NCBI GenBank assembly: GCA_029817715.1
Contig: JARUPY010000465.1
Location: forward strand, 3,027,501-3,091,500
Direction: 5' to 3'
Length of the DNA: 64,000 bases
Source: Melastoma dodecandrum
Lineage: Eukaryota; Streptophyta; Magnoliopsida; Myrtales; Melastomataceae
Positions 47,068 to 58,155 of the stretch are shown piece by piece. Below the pieces are notes generated by a model, which saw only the letters and a program-made list of their open reading frames with translations, made no database searches and had not been told where the DNA came from. Both the position numbers and the translations under genes were made by a program. Position 1 is the first letter of the stretch; every line of letters starts with the position of its first letter.

Positions 47068-48699
47068 CTAAGCTTCTCTTGTATAGCTGCCGGTGATCAT
47101 GTCAACACACGACGACCCCATTATTGAGGCTTCCCCATTGTCAAAACCTGAACCATCGGGTTTTACATGGTATTTCCTCTCTTTCTCAAGGCTCTCCTGC
47201 AGCTTCAGAGTGAACGCAAGACTTTGTACAATGTCATTCATGGATGGCCTCTTTACCCCATCATCGTTCAGGCAGCTTATGGCGATCTCGCAGAACTTCA
47301 TCAGGCACTCCGGGACAATCTCATCCTTCACCTTCGGATCCACTATTCTCTGAATGGTTCCACTCTTGTAGCAGATATGTGCCCACTGGGCCAGGTTTAT
47401 CTGCTTCTCCTCTGCCAACCGATCCACAGGGGGTCTTGCGCAGAGCACCTCAAGCAGCACGACCCCAAACGAATACACGTCCGACTTTTCCGACAGTTGT
47501 TGTCTCCTGTAGTACTCAGGGTCGAGGTACCCGATTGTCCCCTTCACCACCGTACTGACCTGTGCTGTGGACATCTCCCTCAGGACAAATTTCGAGAGGC
47601 CGAAGTCTGACACATTTGCGCCCCATTTCTCATCCAACAGTATGTTTGTAGTCTTTATGTCCCGGTGGATGACCACTTGCTTCGCACCGGAGTGGAGATA
47701 TTGCAGCCCACGAGCGGCACCAATGCAGATCTCGAGCCTCCGCTTCCAAGAAAGCGGAGGATTATTCGCCCCGTACAGATGTTCACGGAGCGTCCCTTGC
47801 GTCATGTAGTCGTAGACGAGTATCATCTCCCCAGATTCGTTACAGTAACCTATCAATGAAACCAAGTGTCGGTGCCTCAGCTGAGATAGCATCTCTATCT
47901 CCGTCATGAACTCGTGTTCCCCTTGCTGTGACCCATGATTCAATCGTTTAACTGCGACTTGCAACGAGCCACCATCAATGTACCCCTTATACACGTTTCC
48001 AAAACCCCCAACTCCAACAACAAAATTCTCATCAAAGTTGTTTGTGGCTGCCTTAATCTCAGCCAGCAAGAAGTGACGACACAGATTTTTTGGCAAGAAC
48101 GAGCCCCATATGTTAGCAATCCCTTTCATCTTGCTGTCGTGTGGTAATGGTCTCTGGTGAGAAGTTGCCTCGTCTCTCGTGCCCGTGCCTTTGCCTGCGC
48201 TCCGCCTGTAAATGAATAAACACATCAACAAGATGATAGCGAAACAGGAAATTCCTCCTGAGATAACTCCCACAATTGTTTGATGGTGAGCACTACCGCT
48301 CAAGTGCTTTGTGCTAGGGATCGGCGGTATGTTTCCCAGGCTGCCAGAATCTGGATTAGACTTAGCGAGGCTGCCGGTGGTGTCATTGATCTTGAATAAC
48401 TCAATGCCGTTCAGAATGGCATCAGAATATTTCGTGACGCCACTGCCATCAGGATGAAGCGCGATGCGTAGGTTCATACTCTTGCTTTGGGCATCAAACA
48501 TAGCCACCACATAGTCTCTGTACACTGGGATGCCCTTTCCAGCCCATTCCAAGATATCTGCACGACTCTCGACAGTTTGCGAGTCGATGAAGATTTGAAA
48601 TACTCTATCTGTGGGTTGAGTTATTTCACTCTGAAACTCACAAAAGTGCAGCCTAACAAGGTAGTAGAAATTCGAATCAACCATGAACGACCAAGTGAG
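47068..48699 (-). pseudogene. CrRLK1L receptor kinase, downstream half (membrane and kinase part)
   Basis: Downstream half of a FERONIA-like receptor kinase split by retrotransposon element A. From NLTWSFMVDSNFYYL the frame runs 543 codons to a normal stop. It holds the end of the second malectin-like domain (LHFCEFQSEIT), a membrane segment (about GVISGGISCFAIILLMCLFI) and a complete kinase domain with GVGGFGNVYKG, VAVKRLN, VIHRDIKTTNILLDEKW, DFGLSKF and GTIGYLDPEYYRR. No stop or frame change is present, so the half is intact since the insertion. It is closely related to the intact copy at 61308-63989. The frame remains open upstream into the LTR and reaches an LTR-encoded ATG at 48774. CrRLK1L kinases sense cell-wall state and RALF peptides at the plasma membrane. 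Confidence 0.9.
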
Positions 48700-48704
48700 G
48701 TTAT
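48700..48704. repeat. Target-site duplication, left copy
   Basis: GTTAT immediately before the left LTR of element A. The same five bases follow the right LTR at 59202-59206. A five-base duplication is standard for copia integrase. Confidence 0.88.
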
Positions 48705-49024
48705 TGAAAGCGGAATGGAGATGATGGAAACGAAGATTAGCCCAGAAGAAAAGATCCGGGTCTGCTTCCCACATTCTATTTCACACCAGAATCGAATCCC
48801 CCATTATCTGCCTAAAACAGACGACACACACCCTTCTTATAATAGCATCCCCATGTAACAACCCTTTATTGAATTACTAATCTGTCCTTCATGTGGGCTC
48901 GACTATCCTCAAGTCTGGGCATGGCTTCATCTCCTTTCTTCTTCTTCAAGGCAGGGGCCCGATCCGTTTCTCTCCCTCCTCCTTTCTCAGCTCGTGTGTC
49001 CAAGGCAGAGTCTTCCTGCTTACA
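48705..49024 (-). repeat. 3' LTR of element A
   Basis: 320 bases starting TGAAAGCGG and ending CTTACA on the plus strand (TG...CA). It matches 58899-59201 closely and its first 18 bases match 53549-53566 exactly. It contains an ATG at 48774 that is in frame with the kinase half of the host gene. Confidence 0.88.
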
Positions 49025-49035
49025 CTCCCCCTCAA
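49025..49035 (-). other. Polypurine tract of element A
   Basis: On the minus strand TTGAGGGGGAG abuts the TG start of the 3' LTR, the expected position of the plus-strand primer in reverse transcription. Confidence 0.75.
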
Positions 49036-52000
49036 GGTGGGAGCCATATATGTTCTTCATTCCCACCTTGCTTAGCAGGAAATTCAGCCTACTTGGGTGT
49101 AAGGCCTTCGTGAACATGTCTGCGAGCTGATATTCCGTCTTCACATGCATCACACGAATGATCCCTTTCTCCACTTTCTCCCTCACAAAATGCAGATCGA
49201 TCTCCAGATGTTTTGTACGCTCGTGGAAGACCGGATTTTTGCTTATGTGTATGGCCGACTTGTTGTCGCAATAGAGAGACACCGGGAGCTGCGTTCTGAC
49301 ACCAAAGTCAAAAGCGTGCCCATCCACATGATCTCTGCCGTTGTTGTGGCAAGTGCCCTGTACTCTGCCTCTGAGGAACTCCTCGAAACCGTAGTCTGTT
49401 TTTTCGACTTCCAACTCACCAGTGAGTCCCCTAGGAAGATGCAGAAGCCTGTGGTCGACTTTCTCGTTTCAGCACACCCTCCCCAGTCGCTATCCGAGAA
49501 GGCCTGCAGCTGGAGCTTAGAATTCTTGGGAAAGAAGATGCCATTTCCAGGAGCTCCTTTCAGGTACCTCAGGACATAACAAGCCGCGTCCCAATGCTGC
49601 TTGTTTGGCTTGTCCATGAACTGAGCCAGCATGTGCACGGCAAAGGTGAGGTCTGGTCTCGTGATCCTCAGATATATCAACTTTCCTATCAGTTGACGAT
49701 ACGCACTTGCATCTACCACCTGTTCATCGTCTCCTCTCTTCATTTTGTGATTTGGAACCATTGGTATGGAACTTGGCCTTGCTGCCAGTTTTCCCAAATC
49801 TTCCAAGAGATGCACTGCATATCCTCTTTGTGAGACCAGTATTCCCTCCATGTTTCTTGCAATCTCCAGTCCTAGAAAGTATCTTAGGGTGCCCAGGTCT
49901 CTCACCTTGAACTCCCCTTGTAAGCTCTTCTTCAAATCGTCAACCAACTCCTCACACGTACTTGCTACTGCCATGTCGTCCACGTATACCAATACCGCAA
50001 TGAAGCCTGCTGCCCCTTTCTTCGTGAAGAGGCTGTAGTCCGATTTGGATTGACAGAAGCCATCTCTCACCAAACAGGAAGTCAGCTTGTTATTCCACTC
50101 TCTTGAAGCCTGTTTTAGCCCGTAAAGAGATTTCTTCAGTTTGCAGACCATTGGACGAGATGCATTGTGCTCCCCCTGAATGTCCAAACCGGGTGGCAAA
50201 TGCATGTAGACCTCTTCAGAAAGATCTCCATTGAGAAACGCGTTATGGATGTCGAATTGCCGCAATAGCCAGCCATTGATAGCAGCTAAAGCAAGGAAGA
50301 GTCTAACTGTGGAGTGTTTGGCCACGGGACTGAAGGTCTCCTGATAATCAAATCCTTCCCGCTGGGTATAGCCCTTTGCCACCAAGCGAGCTTTGTAACG
50401 CTCCACCGATCCATCCGCCCGGAGCTTTGTTTTATATACCCACTTGCAACCAACTGCACGCTTCCCCGGTGGCAGACGAACAATATCCCAGGTATGGTTG
50501 TCTGATAGAGCAGCTAGCTCAGCCGTCATGGCATCTCGCCAACATGGAAAATCTTTGGCCGTGTTATACGTCTGTGGTTCCACGTGTGTTTCTAGGGACA
50601 AAACAAAGGTTCTAAAGGGTTTGGACAGTCGTGAGTATGAAAGGGAGTTCTCAATAGGGTATGCAACTGAAGAAAGACACGAAAAAGAAGGACTGGAAAC
50701 GGACCCGCTGGAGAGAACTGGATCCGCTGCTCGAGTAAGAAGATTGTGATGATAGTCCTGTAGATAAGTGGGGAGCTGTCGCTGTCTAGTGCTGCGCCGC
50801 AAGTCAGGACTATGCTGTGAAGATGTAGTGCTAGAAGATGCATTCATATCATGAGAATCCAAACACGATGCAGTATCATGGTTTGTGAAACGCATATCAG
50901 AAGGGTAGTCTGTATAAGCAATGTCAAAGGGGTTTACTAGAGGTAAAACCAAGTTGTGAGAGATAGCAGGATCCGCTATAGAGGTATGAAATGGGAAAAT
51001 TCCTTCATAGAAGACCACATCACGCGAAATGAAAACATGCTGAGTCTCGAGATCAAAGAGGTAGTATCCCTTAGTGCCAAAAGGATACCCTATAAAAATG
51101 CATTTCCGAGCACGAGGATCAAGCTTCCTTCGTCCTGGAGACGTGGTGCAGGCAAAGCACAATGAGCCAAAAACTTTAAAATACTGATATGAAGGTGGTT
51201 TGCAAAAAAGTTTCTCGAAAGGCGTTTTCTGTCCTAACATGGTAGAGGGCAAGCGATTAATGATATGAGTGGCAGCAAGTAATGCATAACCCCAAAACTT
51301 AGAGGGGAGCTTAGCCTGAAAGAGCAAGGCTCGGGTAACTTGTAAAAGATGTTGATGTTTGCGTTCGACCACGCCATTTTGTTGTGGCGTGGCTACGCAA
51401 GAAGTTTGATGAACAATGCCTAAACTTTTGTAAAGACAATCAAGATCAAACTCCCCACCATTATCACTACGAATCATCTTAACCTTCAAGGAGAACTGGT
51501 TCTCCACAAGCAAGAAGAATTCATGTAGCAAATTTTTTACTTCGGATTTATGACTCATAAGAAAAACCCATGTTACTCTCGTATGATCATCTACCACTGT
51601 GAGGAAGTAGCGATAACCTCCCAAAGCGATCTCAGGAGAGGGGCCCCAAACATCACAGTGTAAGAGCTCAAAAGGTGCAGATGTTTGTATTTTGCTTAAA
51701 GGAAAACGTAGACGTTTCTGTTTTGCTCTGTGACACACGGAACAAGCATTATGCGGCAGCATAGCAATCGAAGGATCTATGGTTTGAAGAGAAGAGGTCT
51801 TATCTACTGGCGCATGTCCTAAGCGCAGATGCCAAAGATCAAAGTCATCCAAGGTCGTAAAATGTCTAGTAGTATTGAAAACATGCAGATGTGTATGCCC
51901 ATGTGGAAGAAGTGCAGTAGTGCTGACTTGAGACAGAGCGCTCGATGCTGTATCTCCACTTATCTGACGAACCACATACAATCCTCCTTCTCGCTCAGCA

Positions 52001-53526
52001 GATCCAATCACCATCCAGCTCTTGGTGTCCTGAATGATACACCAATCAGAAGAGAAGACACAACAAAGTGGGTTTTCAGAAGTTAGTTTGCTGATGGAAA
52101 TAAGATTGAAGAGGAAAGAAGGCACGTATAAAGCATTTCGCAAAGTAAGTGTATCACTGATCCTAATGTCGCCTATATGGGTGGCAAGAGCAGATTGGTT
52201 ATTCGGTAGATGTATCTGCAAGGGAGTGGTCAGCTTTTCACGAGTGAAGAAAAGGTCTAATTGGGAGGCAATATGGTCAGTGGCCCCTGTATCCAATATC
52301 CAGGATGTTTGGTTTGCCCAAATGGCTTTAGACGCAAGAGAAAGACTACCTTGAAAGGCATTTGGCTCGTTTTGAAGGGGTTCAGGTTTGTTGTTTTGTC
52401 CTTGGTTACCTATGGACGTTGAGCGGCCTGGATTTTCCTCGTTGAGAAGGACCAGAAACCTTTGCATCTGTTGCTCTGTCAGATTCATTTGCGAACTCGG
52501 CTGGGACAACGTCTTATGGTCAGGTTCCACCACCGCATTGACTCTCCTCTCGCTAGGAAGACTCCCCTGACTCGTCTGAACGCGCCCACGTCCTCTTCCT
52601 CCTCTCGTAGCAGCCGAACCTCTCATATTGGGTGGAAATCCAATAAGGAAGTAACAATTGTCTTTGAGATGCCCTTTCTTCTTGCAATTCTCACAAAATA
52701 ACTCTCCTCTGTTTCTCCGTTCCTGAAATGCTGCGATGTGGCCTATATTTCCTCCAACTCCCTGATGCTCGTCTAGTTTTAATGCAGCTGCCATGGGATT
52801 CAGGGGCAACATTCTCCCTCCTGTCCTCAAGTTCCGCTGTGCTTCTTCCCTTTGTATAACGTTATAGGCTTCTCCTAGAGTGGGGAAGGGTCGGCGCATG
52901 AGAATCTGCGACCGTAATGCTCCATACTCCCGACTCAATCCGTTGAGAAATTTAAAAACCATATCCTTCTGCTGTTACTCTGCGTAAAGCCTTTCCCAGC
53001 CACAATCGCATTTTCCACAGTCGCATCGTGGGTTTGGTCGATACATCCTCAACTCCCGTAGCAGGGAAAGCAACTCATTGTAGAACACGGACACAGAATG
53101 ACCCCCTTGTTCCAGGCTATAAAGCTGCAACTGGAGATGACATACCTTTGCATCATCGGGTTCCTCATAACGTTCCTGCAACTCATCCCAAATCTCCTTC
53201 GCAGTATCAAGATAAAGGATGGTTGAAGCAATGGGAACGGAAACAGACCTCTGCAGCCATGATTTTACCAAGTTATCACATCTCTTCCACGCGGTATGCA
53301 GCGCTCCTCCATCATCCGGTTTCGGGATTGTCCCATCTACGAATCCCAGTTTGTTTTTGATGGATAACGCGAGTTCCGCCGCTCTACGCCACGAAGCATA
53401 GTTCCCGTCTGCTAGTTCCGGCGAGACCAACGACGTCACCTGCAGTTCCGCCGCATTGATGAAGTACGGCGACTGGGGACTATCAAGTGTCTCCACCGTC
53501 AACTGCCTGTTCTGTATCTCCATCAC
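49036..53526 (-). pseudogene. Gag-pol polyprotein of element A, broken
   Basis: The minus-strand frame begins at 53526 (MMEIQNRQLTVE) with a copia gag N-terminus (LVSPELADGNYASWRRA, NKLGFVDGTIPKP). An in-frame TAA at 52975-52977 interrupts gag, after which the same frame runs 52974-49243. Domains in order: zinc knuckle CENCKKKGHLKDNC, protease WILDTGATDHI, integrase (HCDVWGPSP, VDDHTRVTWVFL, RSDNGGEF), reverse transcriptase with VYVDDMAVAS, and RNase H (FSDSDWGGC, SSSEAEYRALA). A frame change near 49320 moves the RNase H tail (SLYCDNKSAIHISKNPV, LADMFTKAL) into another frame that ends in the LTR. One nonsense and one frameshift make the copy defective on its own. Confidence 0.9.
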
Positions 53527-53535
53527 CTCCTCTTT

Positions 53536-53548
53536 TGCTCTGATACCA
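53536..53548 (-). other. Primer-binding site of element A
   Basis: The complement reads TGGTATCAGAGCA on the minus strand, matching the 3' end of initiator tRNA-Met as used by many plant copia elements, and directly touches the LTR piece at 53549. This fixes the LTR boundary. Confidence 0.85.
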
Positions 53549-53566
53549 TGAAAGCGGAATGGAGAT
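53549..53566 (-). repeat. 5' LTR of element A, outer 18-base piece
   Basis: TGAAAGCGGAATGGAGAT is identical to the first 18 plus-strand bases of the left LTR. The rest of this LTR is displaced to 58899-59201 by elements B and C. Confidence 0.82.
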
Positions 53567-53835
53567 TGTTAAATGACTTAAATTATTATTAGCCGGCCTG
53601 AATTATTACCCTACCCAAAAGTTTAGGGACCTAGATGGTAATTTTCTAGACCTAGGGTTACTTGTGGGTTTGTAAGGATTATTGGGGGGGACAAGGCAAT
53701 TGGGTTGACGGCTCTTGATTAATAGAATTCTCTCTGCCCGTGGATGTAGGCTATCTTGGCCGAACCACGTAAAATTCTGGTGTTTGTGTTTCCCTTGTTT
53801 TAATTTCGTCGTTGATCTGGCTGCAATCGATAACA
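53567..53835 (+). repeat. 5' LTR of element B
   Basis: 269 bases from TGTTAAATG to CGATAACA, so the ends form the inverted repeat TGTTA/TAACA. It contains GTGGATGTAGGC and GCCGAACCACGTAAA, a motif pair also found in the LTR of element C on the other strand. Confidence 0.82.
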
Positions 53836-53837
53836 AG

Positions 53838-53850
53838 TGGTATCAGAGCA
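53838..53850 (+). other. Primer-binding site of element B
   Basis: TGGTATCAGAGCA lies two bases after the LTR end, complementary to initiator tRNA-Met. Confidence 0.85.
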
Positions 53851-53884
53851 AGGATTTGTTAGATCTGAGGCAGTGCTGTTGAAG

Positions 53885-56800
53885 ATGTCTTTTCACAAAT
53901 TCGAAATTGAGAAGTTCAATGGTTCGAATGATTTCACGTTATGGAAGGTGAAGATGCAGGCTCTTCTGGTACAGCAGGGATGTGCAGCAGCATTAGATGG
54001 AGAAGAGAAATTACCAGCGTCGATGGATGCGGCAGGGAAGGCTGATATTCTGTCCAAAGCCCATAGTACGATTCTTTTGAGTCTGGCTGATGAAGTTTTG
54101 AGGGAGGTGCTTGGAAACAAAACGGCGGCTTCGTTATGGAAAACGCTTGAAGACAAATATCAAAATAAATCATTGACGAATCGTCTTTATTTGAAGCAGC
54201 GTTTATATACTTTGAGGATGACAGAAAGTGCATCAGTTAAGGAGCACGTCGACAATTTTAACCGGATTGTTTTGGATTTACAAGGCGTTGATGTTAAAAT
54301 TGACGATGAAGATCAAGCTTTAATTCTTCTGTGTTCTTTGCCTAGTTCATATGAAAACTTCGTGGATACTATGTTGTATGGAAGGGAGACCATTTCTGTC
54401 AGTGATGTAAAAGATGCGCTACAGTCGAAAGAATTGAAGAAGAAGGTCTCTGAATCATATGAAGGTGGATCAGAATCAGGTCTGGTTGTCAGTAGAGGCA
54501 GGAATAAGGAGAGGGATGGCGGAAAGAAGGGCAAGTCACGTTCAAAATCTAAATCCAAGGGACCGAGATGTTATCACTGTAAAGAGTCGGGGCACTTTAG
54601 AAGAGATTGTCCGCAGCGGAAAACTGGTAAAGAAAGTAGAGAATCAGATGGTAAAGCAATTGCAAGTGTAGTGCGTGAGAGTTCTGATGAAGGTGAATAC
54701 GAAGGCAGTGATGTCTTGACTGTTGCAACTTCCAGTCTTACAGATACATGGATCATGGACAGTGGCGCCTCTTATCACATGACTTTTAATAAGGACTGGT
54801 TCGCTTCATTTAAAAAGTGGAACAGTTCTGTGAGGTTAGGTGATGATAAGGCAATTCCAGTTTTGGGCAGCGGTTCAGTGCAGATCAAAATGTATGATGG
54901 GACTATTAGAATAATCGAAGCTTGGTATGTTCCGGACTTACGGAAAAATCTGATATCTTTAGCTACTCTTGATAATCATGGATACAAATTTACTGGTGGT
55001 GATGGACAACTCAAAGTCTCGAAGGGTGCCATTACGGTGATGAAGGGTAAACGCCAGCATGGTATTTACGTCCTGATGGGGAATACAGTGACGGGAACTG
55101 TGGCTGTCTCTTCTTATGAACAATCTATTGATTGTACAGAGTTATGGCATTGTAGATTGGGGCATATGAGTGAACAAGGCCTTACAATTTTGAGTAAAAA
55201 AGGTTTGTTGAATGGAGCTGAAACTGGAAAACTGAAGTTCTGTGAAACTTGTGTTATGGGCAAGCAACGCAGGGTTAAGTTCAGTTCAGGAAAGCACACT
55301 TCAACGGGTATCCTTGAGTATATTCATTCTGATTTGTGGGGACCAGCTCGAGTTAAGTCTCATGGTGGATGCAGTTACTTTGTTACGTTCATTGATGACT
55401 ACTCCAGAAAAGTTTGGGTGTATTTTCTGAAATCAAAGGATGAAGTGTTTGGGCGGTTCAAAGAGTGGAAGACAATGGTTGAAAAACGTACGGGTAAACA
55501 GGTTAAAACTCTGAGGACGGATAATGGGTTAGAATTTTGTAATGCACCATTTGATGAGTTCTGCAAGAAGGAAGGTATAGTGAGGCATCGCACTGTACGA
55601 CATACACCACAACAAAATGGAGTTGCAGAACGGATGAACCAAACATTGATGCAACGTGCTCGATGCATGTGGTTAAACGCTAGACTCCCTAAAGAATTTT
55701 GGGCTGAGGTAGTTAATACTGCCAGTTATTTGGTAAATAGATCCCCATCAATTGCAATTGATTATAAGACTCTGCAAAAAGTTTGGTATGGTACTTCCTC
55801 TGATTATTTTGGCCTGCGTATATTTGGTTGTTCTGCATATGCTCATGTTAATGATGGTAAACTGGAGCCGAGGGCAATGAAGTGCATATTTCTAGGATAT
55901 GCTAAAGGGGTTAAAGGATATAGATTGTGGTGTACCGAAAAGGATAGAACTCCTAAATTTATTATTAGCAGAGATGTTACGTTTGATGAATCTGCTATGT
56001 TTGGCCAGAAAATGGAACTTGATGATCTTGCAGGGAAAAGTGATCGTGGTGTTGTCCAAAAGGTGGAGTTTGATGCCGAAACTTCGAATAGGATATTGGA
56101 AAATCCTGAAAATCAGCCCATGGAGATGCATCAAAATGAATCTGAAAGTATTGCAACAAGCAGAGCTAGGAGGGTGACAAAAAGGCCTGCTAGGTATGCA
56201 GATTTTGTTAATATTGTGGATACTAATCCAGTTGCTTATGCTCTGGCAGTAGCTGAGAGTATAAATTCAGATGAACCTCGGTCATATAAAGAGGCAGTGA
56301 AGAGTATGGAAGCAGCGGAATGGTTAGTAGCCATGAATGAGGAGATGCAATCATTGTCAAAAAATAAAACCTGGGAACTTGTACCAATGCCAAACGACGT
56401 TAAACCAGTGGGATGCAAATGGGTCTTTAAAAGGAAAGAAGGCATTCATGGGGTTGAAGCAGCTAGGTTCAAAGCACGGCTTGTGGCACAGGGGTTCTCG
56501 CAGAAGGAGGGAATTGATTATCATGAGGTGTTTTCTCCGGTCGTAAAACACAAGACTATAAGAGTTTTGTTAGCCATGGTGAGTGCTTTTGATCTTGAGT
56601 TAGAGCAGCTTGACGTAAAAACTGCGTTCTTACATGGAAACTTGGAGGAGCAAATTTATATGTCGCAACCCGAAGGTTTTCTTGATCCTGAGAAGAAAGA
56701 TCACGTGTGTTTGCTGAAAAAATCTTTATATGGTTTGAAACAGTCGCCAAGGCAGTGGTATAAGAGGTTTGATGCATTTATGATTTCTCATGCTTTTATC

Positions 56801-57850
56801 CGAAATCAGTTTGACAATTGTGTCTACTCTAGAAAATTGGTCGATGGCTCATTTGTGTATTTGTTGCTATACGTTGATGATATGTTAATTGCAGCTCGCA
56901 GTAAAGCTGAAATTAAAAATTTAAAGGCTTTATTGAGCAGTGAGTTTGAGATGAAAGATTTGGGTGTAGCCAAGAAGATTTTGGGCATGGAAATCTGGAG
57001 AGACAGGAAAGCAGGATTATTGTACTTGTCACAAAAGAAGTACATTGAAAAATTATTGCAAGTCTTCCAGATGGAGGAATCCAAGCCAGTTAGCACTCCT
57101 TTGGCGGCACACTTTAAATTTGATGCTAGTGCGTTACCGAATACAGATGAGGAGAAAGACTACATGAGTCGAGTTCCCTATTCAAATGCCGTAGGCAGCT
57201 TGATGTATGCAATGGTGTGCACTAGACCAGATTTAGCACATGCTGTTAGTGTGGTTAGCAGATTTATGAGTAATCCTGGAAAAACTCATTGGGAAGCGGT
57301 GAAATGGATTATGCGATACTTGAAAGGTACAAGTGGTCTATGTTTAGTTTATGGAGCTGGTGGAACTGCTAATGGTCTTATGGGATATACTGATTCTGAT
57401 TATGGCGGAGATCTCCTGAGAAGAAGATCATTGACATGTTATATTTTTACTCTCTTTGATGGTAGTATCAGTTGGAAAGCGACTCTACAGTCTACTGTTG
57501 CTTTGTCTACAACTGAAGCAGAATATATGTCATTGACTGAAGGCGTTAAGGAGGGCATCTGGTTGCTTGGTCTTGTTGGTAGTTTGGGTTTGGAGGTGCA
57601 GAAACCTGCTATTTACTGTGACAGTCAAAGTGCATTGTGTTTAGCGAAGAACCCGGTTTATCATGAAAGATCGAAGCATATTGATGTTCGACTAAATTTC
57701 ATCAGGGATGTTATTGAAGAAAACGTATTCTTCATAGAGAAGATTGCCACAGCAGATAATCCAGCAGATATGTTGACTAAGCCACTGCCTGCAGAAAAGT
57801 TCAAGCATAGCTTGGACTTGGTGAATATTCGCATATCCCCATGGCCTTAG
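53885..57850 (+). CDS. Gag-pol polyprotein of element B, intact frame
   Basis: Frame of 1321 residues from the ATG at 53885 (MSFHKFEIEKFNGSNDF). Domains in order: gag with FTLWKVKMQALL and LEDKYQNKSLTNRLYL; zinc knuckle CYHCKESGHFRRDC; aspartic protease TWIMDSGASYHM; GAG-pre-integrase ELWHCRLGHMSEQG with CETCVMGKQ; integrase with HSDLWGPARV, FIDDYSRKVWVYF, RTDNGLEF and PQQNGVAERMNQ, giving the Asp-Asp-Glu triad; reverse transcriptase GCKWVFKRKEG and LYVDDMLIAA; RNase H YTDSDYGGD, TTEAEYMSL and YCDSQSALCLAKNP. The order protease-integrase-RT-RNase H defines Ty1/copia, and the gag and pol resemble tobacco Tnt1 (Tork lineage). No stop or frameshift is present. Confidence 0.93.
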   Translation: MSFHKFEIEKFNGSNDFTLWKVKMQALLVQQGCAAALDGEEKLPASMDAAGKADILSKAHSTILLSLADEVLREVLGNKTAASLWKTLEDKYQNKSLTNRLYLKQRLYTLRMTESASVKEHVDNFNRIVLDLQGVDVKIDDEDQALILLCSLPSSYENFVDTMLYGRETISVSDVKDALQSKELKKKVSESYEGGSESGLVVSRGRNKERDGGKKGKSRSKSKSKGPRCYHCKESGHFRRDCPQRKTGKESRESDGKAIASVVRESSDEGEYEGSDVLTVATSSLTDTWIMDSGASYHMTFNKDWFASFKKWNSSVRLGDDKAIPVLGSGSVQIKMYDGTIRIIEAWYVPDLRKNLISLATLDNHGYKFTGGDGQLKVSKGAITVMKGKRQHGIYVLMGNTVTGTVAVSSYEQSIDCTELWHCRLGHMSEQGLTILSKKGLLNGAETGKLKFCETCVMGKQRRVKFSSGKHTSTGILEYIHSDLWGPARVKSHGGCSYFVTFIDDYSRKVWVYFLKSKDEVFGRFKEWKTMVEKRTGKQVKTLRTDNGLEFCNAPFDEFCKKEGIVRHRTVRHTPQQNGVAERMNQTLMQRARCMWLNARLPKEFWAEVVNTASYLVNRSPSIAIDYKTLQKVWYGTSSDYFGLRIFGCSAYAHVNDGKLEPRAMKCIFLGYAKGVKGYRLWCTEKDRTPKFIISRDVTFDESAMFGQKMELDDLAGKSDRGVVQKVEFDAETSNRILENPENQPMEMHQNESESIATSRARRVTKRPARYADFVNIVDTNPVAYALAVAESINSDEPRSYKEAVKSMEAAEWLVAMNEEMQSLSKNKTWELVPMPNDVKPVGCKWVFKRKEGIHGVEAARFKARLVAQGFSQKEGIDYHEVFSPVVKHKTIRVLLAMVSAFDLELEQLDVKTAFLHGNLEEQIYMSQPEGFLDPEKKDHVCLLKKSLYGLKQSPRQWYKRFDAFMISHAFIRNQFDNCVYSRKLVDGSFVYLLLYVDDMLIAARSKAEIKNLKALLSSEFEMKDLGVAKKILGMEIWRDRKAGLLYLSQKKYIEKLLQVFQMEESKPVSTPLAAHFKFDASALPNTDEEKDYMSRVPYSNAVGSLMYAMVCTRPDLAHAVSVVSRFMSNPGKTHWEAVKWIMRYLKGTSGLCLVYGAGGTANGLMGYTDSDYGGDLLRRRSLTCYIFTLFDGSISWKATLQSTVALSTTEAEYMSLTEGVKEGIWLLGLVGSLGLEVQKPAIYCDSQSALCLAKNPVYHERSKHIDVRLNFIRDVIEENVFFIEKIATADNPADMLTKPLPAEKFKHSLDLVNIRISPWP

Positions 57851-57903
57851 AGGCATGAATGGCAGAGAGTTATTTTTGGGAGTTTCCCGGAAAAATTCAA
57901 GTC

Positions 57904-57915
57904 AAGGTGGAGATT
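57904..57915 (+). other. Polypurine tract of element B
   Basis: AAGGTGGAGATT directly precedes the TGTTA start of the right LTR. Confidence 0.78.
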
Positions 57916-58155
57916 TGTTAAATGACTTGAATTATTATTAGCCGGCCTGAATTATTACCCTACCCAAAAGTTTAGGGACCTAGATGGTAATTTCTAGACC
58001 TAGGGTTACTTGTGGGTTTGTAAAGGGTTATTGGGGGATAAGGCAATTGGGTTGACGGCTCTTGATTAATAGAATTCTCTCTGCCCGTGGATGTAGGCTA
58101 TCTTGGCCGAACCACGTAAAATTCTGGTGTTTGTGTTTCCCTTGTTTTAATTTCG
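57916..58155 (+). repeat. 3' LTR of element B, truncated
   Basis: Matches the left LTR from its first base up to TTTTAATTTCG, with a few substitutions and small G-run indels, then stops. The last 27 bases of the left copy (ending CGATAACA) are missing and sequence belonging to element C begins. Confidence 0.8.

Larger units (their letters stand above)
53567..58155 (+). mobile_element. Ty1/copia retrotransposon B (Tork/Tnt1-type), nested in element A
   Basis: Plus-strand copia element with left LTR 53567-53835, PBS at 53838, a single long gag-pol frame, PPT at 57904-57915, and a right LTR 57916-58155 that lacks the last 27 bases of the left LTR. The LTRs differ by only about half a dozen changes. 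It sits inside the 5' LTR of element A, so it came later. The open frame has no internal stop, which marks a young and possibly autonomous copy. Confidence 0.88.

Noticed and set aside
53837..53884. Upstream start for the element B polyprotein
   Set aside because: It overlaps the primer-binding site and has no proper ATG. The first ATG at 53885 starts the conserved gag sequence.
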